From: Gemmatimonadota bacterium
Lineage (GTDB): Bacteria > Gemmatimonadota > Gemmatimonadetes > Gemmatimonadales > Gemmatimonadaceae
Direction of reading: 5' to 3'
DNA: 64,000 nucleotides
Assembly: GCA_028287305.1 (NCBI GenBank)
Contig: JAQBPX010000002.1
Location: 186,001-250,000 of the forward strand
The notes beneath the pieces are model-generated. The model searched no databases. It was not told where the DNA came from and saw nothing but the letters and a program-made list of their open reading frames with translations. Both the position numbers and the translations under genes were made by a program. Of this stretch, positions 1 through 8,112 are shown in pieces (within the stretch, counting starts at the first letter, position 1; each line of letters begins with the position of its first letter).

Positions 1-1
1 G

Positions 2-49
2 GCGGTGCTCTTCCTGCTGCGCTCACGCAACGCGCGCAATGCCGCCTGA
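2..49 (+). CDS. C-terminal end of an upstream gene (partial)
   Basis: The frame starting at base 2 stays open for 15 codons and stops at TGA 47-49, giving a tail of hydrophobic then basic residues (VLFLLRSRN...). The next gene's ATG at 39 lies inside this tail, an 11-base overlap typical of translational coupling. The hydrophobic-then-basic ending would fit an integral membrane protein, perhaps in the same glycan or lipid pathway as the glycosyltransferase downstream. Too little is visible to name it. Confidence 0.5.
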   Translation, partial: AVLFLLRSRNARNAA

Positions 50-1532
50 CCGGGGCGGCGCCTCGCGCGCCGCCCTGCTGGTCGTGTTGCTGGCGGGCGC
101 GATCCGGCTCTGCTTCGCCGCGTTGATCCCGCTCTTTCCCGACGAAGCGTATTACTGGGACTGGTCGCGTCATCTCGCCGCGGGATATTTCGACCATCCA
201 CCGGCGCTCGCGTGGCTGGTCGCGGGTGGCACCTCACTGTTCGGCGACACGCCCTTCGGTGTGCGCCTCCTGCCCGTGCTCGCGGGGATAGTCGCCACGG
301 CCCTGCTCGTGGACCTCACCGCGCGCGCCTTCGGCGACGCGGCTGCACGCTCCGCCGCCATCCTGATCAGCGTGCTTCCCCTTGCCGCCGCGGGCCTGGT
401 GCTCGCCACGCCGGACGCGCCGCTGCTCTGCGCCGTCTCGCTCGGCATGTGGGCCGTGGTGCGTGCGCTGCTCGCGCCCCTGCGATCCCGCGCGTCGCTC
501 GGCTGGTGGAGCGTGGCCGGCGTCGCGCTCGGCCTGGCGTTCAGCTCGAAGTACACGTCGATCCTGCTGCCGGTGGGGCTCACGATCGCCGTGCTGTGGC
601 ACCCCGCGCTGCGCGCGCGGCTGCGCGAGCCCGGTCCCTGGGTCGCCTGCCTGCTGGCGACGCTCGTGTTCATTCCCGTGCTTCGCTGGAACGCAGCGCA
701 TCACTGGATCTCGTTCGCCTTCCAGCTCGGGCATGGCCTGGGTGCGCCGAAGGGCTCGGCGCTCAAGCGCGAGCTCGACCTGGTCGGCGGCCAGGTGGGG
801 CTGGTCTCGCCGATCCTGTTCGTGCTCCTCGCCATCGTGTCAGTGCGCGCGCTGCGTCGCGCGTCGCACGACGTGGACGCTGCGCTGGCCACGATCGCCG
901 CGTTCACCTTCCTGTTCTTCGCGTGGAGCGCCACGCGCCGCAGCGTTGAGGCGAACTGGCCGGCTCCGGCATACCTGGCGGCGGTGCCGTTGCTCGCCGC
1001 GGCCATGGCGCGGGGCGAGTGGCGGCGGAGCGCGCGGTGGGGCACCGGCCTCGCGGCGGCCATGTCACTTGCCGTGTACGTGCATGCAGCCTGGGGGGTG
1101 CTGCCGCTCGCCGCACGAAAGGATCCGCTGGCGCGAAGTGCGGGATGGGACTCGCTCGCGGCCGCGGCGATGCGCGAATCGCGCGCGCTGGCACCCGCGC
1201 ACGCGTGGCTCGGCGGCGATCGCTACCAGGAGACATCGGAGCTCGCCCTTCACGCGCCTGGCCATCCCACGACGTTCGCCGCGAACATCGGCGGCCGCGC
1301 GAACCAGTACGACCTCTGGCCGACATTCGCCGCCACGGCCCGTTCGGGCGACGCGCTCATCCTCGCGCTCGACGACGGCACCGACGTTCATCCGACCGCC
1401 GCCAGGCTCGCCCCGTACTTCACCGCCATGCGCGCCGGCGCGCGCGTTCCGCTGATGCGAGGCCGAGATACCGTGGCGGTGCGAAGGCTCTGGGTGCTGG
1501 AAGGCTGGCGCGGCGCCTGGCCGGCTCGCTGA
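39..1532 (+). CDS. GT39/ArnT-like membrane glycosyltransferase
   Basis: A 497-residue polytopic membrane protein of the dolichyl-phosphate-mannose/ArnT (PMT_2) type. Such enzymes move a sugar from a polyprenyl-phosphate donor to an acceptor on the outer face of the inner membrane. The first membrane helix (about 12-32) leads into PDEAYYW with the acidic pair D35-E36, the usual catalytic position in this superfamily. YFDHPP at 50-55 is the other hallmark of the first periplasmic loop. About ten further hydrophobic segments follow, then a soluble C-terminal domain (about 370-497). The start overlaps the preceding gene. Donor and acceptor cannot be read from the sequence. Confidence 0.85.
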   Translation: MPPDRGGASRAALLVVLLAGAIRLCFAALIPLFPDEAYYWDWSRHLAAGYFDHPPALAWLVAGGTSLFGDTPFGVRLLPVLAGIVATALLVDLTARAFGDAAARSAAILISVLPLAAAGLVLATPDAPLLCAVSLGMWAVVRALLAPLRSRASLGWWSVAGVALGLAFSSKYTSILLPVGLTIAVLWHPALRARLREPGPWVACLLATLVFIPVLRWNAAHHWISFAFQLGHGLGAPKGSALKRELDLVGGQVGLVSPILFVLLAIVSVRALRRASHDVDAALATIAAFTFLFFAWSATRRSVEANWPAPAYLAAVPLLAAAMARGEWRRSARWGTGLAAAMSLAVYVHAAWGVLPLAARKDPLARSAGWDSLAAAAMRESRALAPAHAWLGGDRYQETSELALHAPGHPTTFAANIGGRANQYDLWPTFAATARSGDALILALDDGTDVHPTAARLAPYFTAMRAGARVPLMRGRDTVAVRRLWVLEGWRGAWPAR

Positions 1533-1541
1533 CCGCGAGAC

Positions 1542-2045
1542 CTACTTCGGCGGGCCCTTGCTCCGCACGCGGTCCAGCAGGGAGATGAGCAGCTTCTTCT
1601 CCGCATCGCTCAGCATCCCGACGATCACGTCATCCATCTCGTTGATGGTCGCGTCGAGCCGCGCGAGCAGCGTGAGTCCCTTGGGCGTGATCACGCAATG
1701 CACCTGTCGCCGGTCGCTCGACCCGCGGCTGCGCTTCACCAGTGCCGCACGCTCCAGGCGATCCACCAGTCGCGTGACGCCCGGTGACTCGTCAATCATG
1801 CGATCGCGAATCGCGAGCGTCGCCAGGCCGGTGACCCCTGCGCCGCGCAGGATGCGCAGCACGTTGTATTGCTGTCGGGTGATGCCTTCCTGCTCGGCCA
1901 CGGCCGACAGGCGGCGGTCCACCAGCGACGCCGTGCGCAGCAGGCCAACGGTTGCCGCCGCCCCCAGGGAATGAAAGGGGACGGTCTGCTTCAGTTCCGA
2001 CTGGATGGCGCCCTGGTCGGGCGCAGCGGCTCTGCGTCGAGGCAT
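1542..2045 (-). CDS. MarR-family transcriptional regulator
   Basis: A 167-residue winged-helix regulator. After an N-terminal extension of about 25 residues it has the MarR layout: a dimerisation helix, the recognition helix-turn-helix (TRQQYNVLRILRG..., then ESPGVTRLVDRLE) and the wing SSDRRQVHCVITPKG, where D-R-R is the usual MarR wing signature. The C-terminal helix closes the dimer. It is transcribed away from the M20 peptidase gene, whose start is 58 bases off, so it may control itself and that peptidase. It ends 9 bases from the end of the convergent glycosyltransferase gene. The ligand is unknown. Confidence 0.88.
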   Translation of the reverse strand: MPRRRAAAPDQGAIQSELKQTVPFHSLGAAATVGLLRTASLVDRRLSAVAEQEGITRQQYNVLRILRGAGVTGLATLAIRDRMIDESPGVTRLVDRLERAALVKRSRGSSDRRQVHCVITPKGLTLLARLDATINEMDDVIVGMLSDAEKKLLISLLDRVRSKGPPK

Positions 2046-2103
2046 GATGGAGTGTGCGACGCGAGTAACTTACATTCACATCCCCTCGAACGTAGCCCTG
2101 ATC

Positions 2104-3486
2104 ATGTCGAACTCACTCGCCCCCGATCTCGAGCGCTGGTTCACCGAGCACGACGCTCGCCACCTCGATGAGCTGTTCGCCTTCCTGCGCATCCCGAGCG
2201 TCAGTGCGCGCTCGGAGCACAACGACGACACGCGCCGCTGCGCGGACTGGCTGGCTGATGCGGTGCGCGCGGCGGGGCTCACCGCCGAGGTGCATGCGAC
2301 GAAGGGGCATCCCGTCGTCCTGGGCGAGTGGCGCGGCGCCCCCGCCGGCGCGCCCACCGTGCTGGTGTACGGCCACTACGACGTGCAGCCGGCCGAGCCG
2401 CTCGACCTCTGGAGCTCTCCGCCCTTCGAGCCCACCGTGCGCGACGGCAGGCTCTACGCTCGCGGGTCCGTGGACGACAAGGGACAGCTGTACCTGCACG
2501 TGAAGGCCCTCGAGGGTTTCCTCGCGGTGCGGAAGAGCCTGCCGGTGAACGTCATCCTGCTGGCCGAGGGCGAGGAGGAGGTCGGGAGCGAGAACCTGGC
2601 AGAGTTCGTGGAGGCGAATCGCGAGCGACTGACGTGCGACGCGGTGGTCATCTCCGATTCCTCGATGTTCGCGCCGGGCTTGCCCAGCATCCTCTCGTCG
2701 CTGCGCGGCCTGGCGTACTTCCAGGTCGACGTGGTGGGTCCCACGAGCGACCTGCACTCGGGCAGCTATGGTGGTTCGGTGGTCAATCCGGCCATGGCGC
2801 TCGCGCGAATCCTCGCGACGCTGCATGATGCGGACGGGCACATCGCGATCCCCGGGTTCTACGATGCGGTGCAGGACTGGGACACGCAGGCGCGCGCCGA
2901 CATTCGCGCGCTGCCATTCGAGGACGAGCACTTTCGTGCGGAGACCGGCGCCCCGAGCCTGGGCGGCGAGAAGGGCTACACCACGCTCGAGCGCATCTGG
3001 TCGCGCCCCACGTGCGAGGTGAACGGCCTGCTGAGCGGCTATACCGGCGAGGGCGCGAAGACCGTGTTGCCGAGCAAGGCCATGGCGAAGGTCAGCTGCC
3101 GCCTGGTGCCCGACCAGGAGCCCGCCGCCATCGAGGCGCTGATGAAGGCGCACGTGGCGCGCGTCGCGCCCGCGGGCGTGACCGTGACGGTGACGCACCT
3201 CCACGGGGGACGTCCCTGGCGCGCGCCGCTGGCAGGCCCGCTCTATGACGCCGCGCGTCGCGCGCTGGCCGCGGCCTTCGGGCGCGAGCCGGTGATCGTC
3301 GGCGAGGGTGGCTCGATTCCGGTGGTCGGCGACTTCCAGCGCATCCTCGGCGCCCCCGTGCTGCTGATGGGCTTCGGCCTGCCGGGCGAGAACGCACACG
3401 CGCCAGACGAGTGGATGGCGGTCGAGAACTTCCAGAAGGGGATGCGCGCCGTCAGTGCGCTCTATGAGGAGCTGGGAGCGCAGTAG
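2104..3486 (+). CDS. M20-family metallo-dipeptidase (cytosolic type)
   Basis: A 460-residue co-catalytic zinc aminopeptidase/dipeptidase. The metal-site motifs appear in order: VYGHYDVQP (His and following Asp), GSVDDKGQ (bridging Asp), EGEEEVGS (catalytic Glu and metal Glu), SDSS and a late NAHAPDE (last His). DLHSGSYGG marks the lid/dimerisation domain. No signal peptide, so it probably cleaves small peptides in the cytosol. I start at ATG 2104 (MSNSLAPDLERWF); the frame is open back to 2005, but that extension overlaps the MarR gene and looks non-coding. A TAACTT at 2066-2071 could be its -10 element. Confidence 0.88.
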   Translation: MSNSLAPDLERWFTEHDARHLDELFAFLRIPSVSARSEHNDDTRRCADWLADAVRAAGLTAEVHATKGHPVVLGEWRGAPAGAPTVLVYGHYDVQPAEPLDLWSSPPFEPTVRDGRLYARGSVDDKGQLYLHVKALEGFLAVRKSLPVNVILLAEGEEEVGSENLAEFVEANRERLTCDAVVISDSSMFAPGLPSILSSLRGLAYFQVDVVGPTSDLHSGSYGGSVVNPAMALARILATLHDADGHIAIPGFYDAVQDWDTQARADIRALPFEDEHFRAETGAPSLGGEKGYTTLERIWSRPTCEVNGLLSGYTGEGAKTVLPSKAMAKVSCRLVPDQEPAAIEALMKAHVARVAPAGVTVTVTHLHGGRPWRAPLAGPLYDAARRALAAAFGREPVIVGEGGSIPVVGDFQRILGAPVLLMGFGLPGENAHAPDEWMAVENFQKGMRAVSALYEELGAQ

Positions 3487-3512
3487 CGCGCGGCGCTCCA
3501 GAATGCGGCATC

Positions 3513-3567
3513 ATCATTCGGGGATGACGTTTCTGAGCAATGCTCAGAAACGCCATTCCCGAATGAT
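3513..3567. terminator. Long nested hairpin between convergent genes
   Basis: Two nested perfect inverted repeats: an outer 10-bp pair (atcattcggg 3513-3522 with cccgaatgat 3558-3567) and an inner 10-bp pair (cgtttctgag 3528-3537 with ctcagaaacg 3543-3552) around a 5-base loop. It lies between the ends of the M20 gene and the TamB-like gene, and the TamB stop codon (3544-3546) is inside it. There is no clear T-run, so it is a candidate bidirectional terminator or transcript-end structure. Confidence 0.6.
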
Positions 3568-6500
3568 GAACGCTCCATACGACATGGTCTTCGGCAGGAT
3601 CTGCGACTGCAGCGTGGGCTCGCGCAGCAGGTAGCGCGGCTCCATGCTCGCCTCGTAGCGCCACCCCTTCGGCGTGCGATACTGGATGCTGAAGCCCGGC
3701 GTGAGCTCCGTGGCCTGCACGCCCAGGAAGGTGCGCGTGTTGATGTACTTGCCCGCCTCCACCTTGGTGCCGGCCAGGAACGCGGTGATGCCCTTGCCGC
3801 CGAACTCCGTGGGCACGTCGGCCGGGGTGATGTTGAAGACGTCGGCGCCCACCGCCTTGCTCGCCTCGCCCTGCACTTCATCGGCGGCGATGCCCAGCGC
3901 CACCGCCGCCATCCGGCGCACGGCGAGGGACGCGCCGTATCCCACGAGGTTGCCGCCAGTCGACGGGCCGCTCAGCGAGCTCCCCTCGAGTTGCAGCAGC
4001 GACGACGAGCTCCGGCCGAACGCCAGGTAGCTCAACAGGTCCGACTGCGAGATGGGCGGTTGCGCGTCGCTTTCGAGCGACACGCGCGGCTTGGAGAGCG
4101 TGCCCCCGATCAGCACGCGAATGTTGAACGAGGGAGCGGCAGCCAGTGCCACCTCGTACTCGCCCGTCACCTGCAGCGTGGGGTTCAGCTCCGGACCGCC
4201 GATGAACGTCGCCGACCCGCGCTTGATCTGGAATCGCTTGCTGAGGAAGGTGTACTCGCCGCGATCCGTGGCGACCACGCCCGTCATGGCCAGCGCCTGC
4301 TGCTCCACGTGCACGTTGATGCGGCCGTCGCTGAACACCTCGATGTTCGCGTCCTTGGTGCGCACCCACGTCCCACGGTCGATCGCCATGTCCACGTCCA
4401 TCCGCAGGTTCTTCAGCAGCGGCGACTGTGCCGGGAAGAGCTGGGTGCTCGCCACCGCGGTGTCCACCACGTTGAAGATCGCCGGGTCGCCGGCGCTCAC
4501 CAGGCGCTTGCCGGTGGGCTCGGGCGCGTAGGCCACGCCGTGCCGGATCTCCACCTGCCCGCTCAGGTACGCATCGTTGAACGGACCCTTCAGCGCGAGC
4601 CCGGCGTTGGCGTAGACCCGTCCGCGCGCATTGTTGAGCACTTCGGCGTCGCTGGCAATCAGGAACAGGTTGAAACCCGGCGTGCGCCAGTCGCCCACCG
4701 ACAGTGAGCCGGTGACCCGCACGGGGCCATTCGAGAAGCCCGCGAGCGAATCCACGTACACCGTGTCGTTCGCCATCCGCAGCGACGCCACCATGTCGTT
4801 GATCGCCATCCCCGTGGCGGCAAGCTTCAGGTGGCCCTGGGAGAGCGTGAGTGCCCCCGCCAGCGATGGCCGCTTGAAGGTGCCGCGCATGGCGACGCGC
4901 CCCGCGGCGCGCCCCGAGAATTCATCGAGCTGCGAGACGAACTGGGGCACCAGGTCGAGCGGCAGGCTGTCGGCGTTGAGCGTGAGCTGCATCGGCGCGT
5001 CGAGCATCCGGCTTCCCGTCACGCCGCTGAAGGCGAGGTTGATGGGAATGGTTCCCTCCGCGGTGGCAAAGGGCGCCGACGTTCCACGCAACAGGTCCGT
5101 GTGCGCCACCAGTTGCTGCGACGCATAGTCGAAGCTCGCGCGCAGGTCGGGGAGGTCAGCCCCGTTGTACCTGCCGCGCACGAGGCCCACGCCACCCTTG
5201 AATCGCGGGTCGCTCATGGTGCCCTCGAAGGTCACGCGCGCCGTGATCAGGCCCACGAGGGGAAGGTCCGCCTCGGCCAGGTCGAGCACGTTGTCCACGT
5301 CGAGGTTGTCCACGGCCAGCACGAGGCTGGCGCGCCCCTGCTTCGGCAGCAGGCCGTCCACGTAGATGCGACCGTTCGACGCGTTGCGGAAGTCCAGGGT
5401 CTTGACCTCGATGCCGGCCGCGCTCCAGCGGATCGCCGCGGGCTGCACGCTCCGCCAGGTGGTGGTGTCGAAGCGCAGCGTCGCATCCGCGATGCGCACC
5501 TCGTTGTGGTCGGGCGACAGGCTGAAGTCACCCTTGAGCGCGTAGTCCTTCTCCTTGCCCTGGCGCACGACCGCTTCCACGTGGCCGGCGCGCTGGCCAT
5601 ACGCCAGGCGCACATCGGCGGTGTCGAAGACGAAGCCGTACGCGGACACCGAGTCGGCCTTCGCCCCGATCACCAGCTGGGAGTTCGGGGTGCGCGCGGC
5701 GTTCCATGCCACCTCCGCGCGCAGCTGCTTCACGGAGTTGCCGCGCGCCACCAGGTTCTCCGCACCAACGCGCGCGCGCAGGTCGAAGCGCTCGATGGAA
5801 CCGGTGAGGGTACCGGCGGCGAGCAATGAACCCGAGAGCGTGTCACGCCGCACCGCGGCGGGCACGTTGAGGTTCAGCCTGGGCGCCGCCTTGCCCGCGG
5901 CGAGGCGCTCGATCTGGGTGGCATTCGATTCCTTGACCGAGTCACTGCGCGCCTTGCGCGTCAGCCGCGCTACGAGCCCCTTCCTCGGCGCGATCGTTCC
6001 GGTGTCGGCAGCGGTGCGCGGCAGGAAGCGATTGAAGGCGCCAAGGGAGTCCACGCTCGCGCGGAAGGACAGCGTGCCGCTTCGCGCGGCCACCAGGCCA
6101 ACGGCCCCCGATGCGTCGAGCGTCGCGTGGCCGCCGCGCACGTACGCGCGCTCGATGCGCGCCAGCCCGTCGGCGACGCTCACGCGCACGCTCGCCGTGT
6201 CCACTGCCAGGCTGTCCCAGCTGGACGTGGCAAGGTCGGCCGCGATCGTCGCGCGCGCGGTGGCGGCGCTGAAGCCCGTGCCTTGCGCCGAGATGCGCGC
6301 CGTGAGCGACGTGCGCGGTGCCTTGGTGAGCACGGTGCTGGCATTGAAGAGCCGCGCGTCCGCCACCAGGTCGTAACTCGTGGCCTTGCCCGCAACGCCC
6401 AGCGAGCCGTTCACGGCCAGGCGGCCGCCATCGGAGGTCGCGAGGTCACTGCGGACGGCCATGGCGCGCGTGGTGCCCGTGATGCGAATGGGCCCCGCGG

Positions 6501-8112
6501 CGAACCCGCGCAGTCCCACCGCAGGCGCGAAGCGGCCGACGGTCACCAGCGAGAGCGGGCGCGCGCGCACGTTGACGTCGAACCAGGGCGACGTGCCGGC
6601 GCCGGCCAGGCGAACCTCGCCGCGGCCGGTGAGGCGCGAGTGCGCGCCCTCCTCATCGTGCATGATGTCGGCATCCGCCACGAGCGAGCGCTTCGAGTCG
6701 CCCTGCAGCACGCCGGTGCCCGATATCGTTCCGCCGATGGGGAGCGATGGCATGTACGCCTTGACCAGCGCCACCTGCAGCGGCGCCAGGCGGAAGCGCA
6801 GCGCACGCGCCTGCATGGAGCCGTTGTTGAAGCCGATGCCTCCCACGGCCACCAGGCGATTGTAGCCGGCGCGCGCATCCTGGAACCCGATGTCGGTGTC
6901 CACGCGCATCGCATGCACGCTCCCATTCAGGGCGACGCGCCCGGTGAGCGCGCCGCGGCGGGGCGCCTTCAGCCCCGGCGCCAGCTGCTCCACCAGGCGC
7001 GTGTCGAGGTTCGTCACGCGCACGTTCACGCCGTGGAAGTACGTCGTGTCGCCGCGCGTCATCCCGAAGTCGCCCTGCGCACGAGCGCCCTCGGTGCGCA
7101 GGTCCGCGTTGCGCACGACGTAGCTGTCGGTGGTGCCCTTCCAGTCGAGCGCCAGCTCGAGCGGCCCACCGCCACTCGACGGCAGCCGCGGGTAGAGCCA
7201 GCGAAAGTCCGCGAACGCCGCGGGAGCGCCGCGCGTGCGGAGCGTCATGTCGCCGCTGTTGAATGCGTAGCGCCCGCTGCCGTTCATCTTCGACGCCGGC
7301 ATGGCGACGTTCACCGTTCCCCACCAGAGGGAGTCGTCGTTGAACGCGAACCGGCCCTTCAGGTCGGAAACGACGGCCGCGGGCGGCCGGAACGGAAGCG
7401 CCTGCATGTTCAGCGAGGCCACGTCGATCAGCCGCGACTTCTGCGCCGGGTCCTTGAGGCTCACCAGCGGCAGCCGCGCGTTGATGTCCTTCATCTCCAC
7501 AACCTTCTGGAACCCGCCCGCCACCTGCACCACCATCAGGCGCGTGCCGCCACCCAGCGCATCACGCACGGAGCTGTCGCGCGCGGTCGCGGAAAGCGAG
7601 GTGTCCGGGTGCCAGAGCGTTCGCACGACCACATGGCCGCGCGTGACCACCACGTCTCGCAGGCGGATGGTGGTGAAGCTGAAGCCTCCCCCACTCGACG
7701 GCCGGGTGCTGTCGCTCGCGAAGAGGCGCTTGTAGTTCCAGCCGCGCGTCGGCGACTTGTCGAGCACCAGCAGCGGCTCCACCAGCGTCACGTTGCGCAG
7801 GTCGAGCTGGTGTCCCAGCAGGCCGCGCAGCCCGTAGCGCGCGCCGAGCTCGCGCACCACCAGGAAGGGCGCGCCGCTGCTGTCGCGAATGGCGACGTCG
7901 TGCAGCGTGGCGCCGGTGAGCAGGTTCCCGCTCACGCTGCCGATGGTGACCTGGCCGTGGATGGAGCCGCGCAACGCGTTCAGCGCGACCTGTCGCACCT
8001 TGTCGTGACCCCACTGCGTGCTGGACAGCACGAACACCGCGAGCAACCCCAGGACGACGAGTCCCGCGATGCTGCCGAGAATCGCGACGAGCACGCGCTG
8101 CGGGCGCGTCAT
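3544..8112 (-). CDS. tamB: TamB/AsmA-like translocation and assembly protein
   Basis: A 1522-residue envelope protein. One N-terminal membrane helix (about 6-30) is followed by a very long repetitive beta-rich body (short strands with alternating polar and apolar residues, many D-x-R and G-x-L turns) and a C-terminal TamB/DUF490-type domain in roughly the last 350 residues (...IRVLIGGTLSKPRVSLES..., DLLSYLAFGR). Such proteins form a groove spanning the periplasm and act in outer-membrane protein insertion or phospholipid transport. The start ATG (8112-8110) overlaps the stop of the upstream Omp85 gene by one base (TGATG), so the two are probably co-translated. The same frame is open much further upstream, antisense-like over the Omp85 gene, but that stretch is Arg/His-rich and not coding. 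Confidence 0.88.
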   Translation of the reverse strand: MTRPQRVLVAILGSIAGLVVLGLLAVFVLSSTQWGHDKVRQVALNALRGSIHGQVTIGSVSGNLLTGATLHDVAIRDSSGAPFLVVRELGARYGLRGLLGHQLDLRNVTLVEPLLVLDKSPTRGWNYKRLFASDSTRPSSGGGFSFTTIRLRDVVVTRGHVVVRTLWHPDTSLSATARDSSVRDALGGGTRLMVVQVAGGFQKVVEMKDINARLPLVSLKDPAQKSRLIDVASLNMQALPFRPPAAVVSDLKGRFAFNDDSLWWGTVNVAMPASKMNGSGRYAFNSGDMTLRTRGAPAAFADFRWLYPRLPSSGGGPLELALDWKGTTDSYVVRNADLRTEGARAQGDFGMTRGDTTYFHGVNVRVTNLDTRLVEQLAPGLKAPRRGALTGRVALNGSVHAMRVDTDIGFQDARAGYNRLVAVGGIGFNNGSMQARALRFRLAPLQVALVKAYMPSLPIGGTISGTGVLQGDSKRSLVADADIMHDEEGAHSRLTGRGEVRLAGAGTSPWFDVNVRARPLSLVTVGRFAPAVGLRGFAAGPIRITGTTRAMAVRSDLATSDGGRLAVNGSLGVAGKATSYDLVADARLFNASTVLTKAPRTSLTARISAQGTGFSAATARATIAADLATSSWDSLAVDTASVRVSVADGLARIERAYVRGGHATLDASGAVGLVAARSGTLSFRASVDSLGAFNRFLPRTAADTGTIAPRKGLVARLTRKARSDSVKESNATQIERLAAGKAAPRLNLNVPAAVRRDTLSGSLLAAGTLTGSIERFDLRARVGAENLVARGNSVKQLRAEVAWNAARTPNSQLVIGAKADSVSAYGFVFDTADVRLAYGQRAGHVEAVVRQGKEKDYALKGDFSLSPDHNEVRIADATLRFDTTTWRSVQPAAIRWSAAGIEVKTLDFRNASNGRIYVDGLLPKQGRASLVLAVDNLDVDNVLDLAEADLPLVGLITARVTFEGTMSDPRFKGGVGLVRGRYNGADLPDLRASFDYASQQLVAHTDLLRGTSAPFATAEGTIPINLAFSGVTGSRMLDAPMQLTLNADSLPLDLVPQFVSQLDEFSGRAAGRVAMRGTFKRPSLAGALTLSQGHLKLAATGMAINDMVASLRMANDTVYVDSLAGFSNGPVRVTGSLSVGDWRTPGFNLFLIASDAEVLNNARGRVYANAGLALKGPFNDAYLSGQVEIRHGVAYAPEPTGKRLVSAGDPAIFNVVDTAVASTQLFPAQSPLLKNLRMDVDMAIDRGTWVRTKDANIEVFSDGRINVHVEQQALAMTGVVATDRGEYTFLSKRFQIKRGSATFIGGPELNPTLQVTGEYEVALAAAPSFNIRVLIGGTLSKPRVSLESDAQPPISQSDLLSYLAFGRSSSSLLQLEGSSLSGPSTGGNLVGYGASLAVRRMAAVALGIAADEVQGEASKAVGADVFNITPADVPTEFGGKGITAFLAGTKVEAGKYINTRTFLGVQATELTPGFSIQYRTPKGWRYEASMEPRYLLREPTLQSQILPKTMSYGAFIIREWRF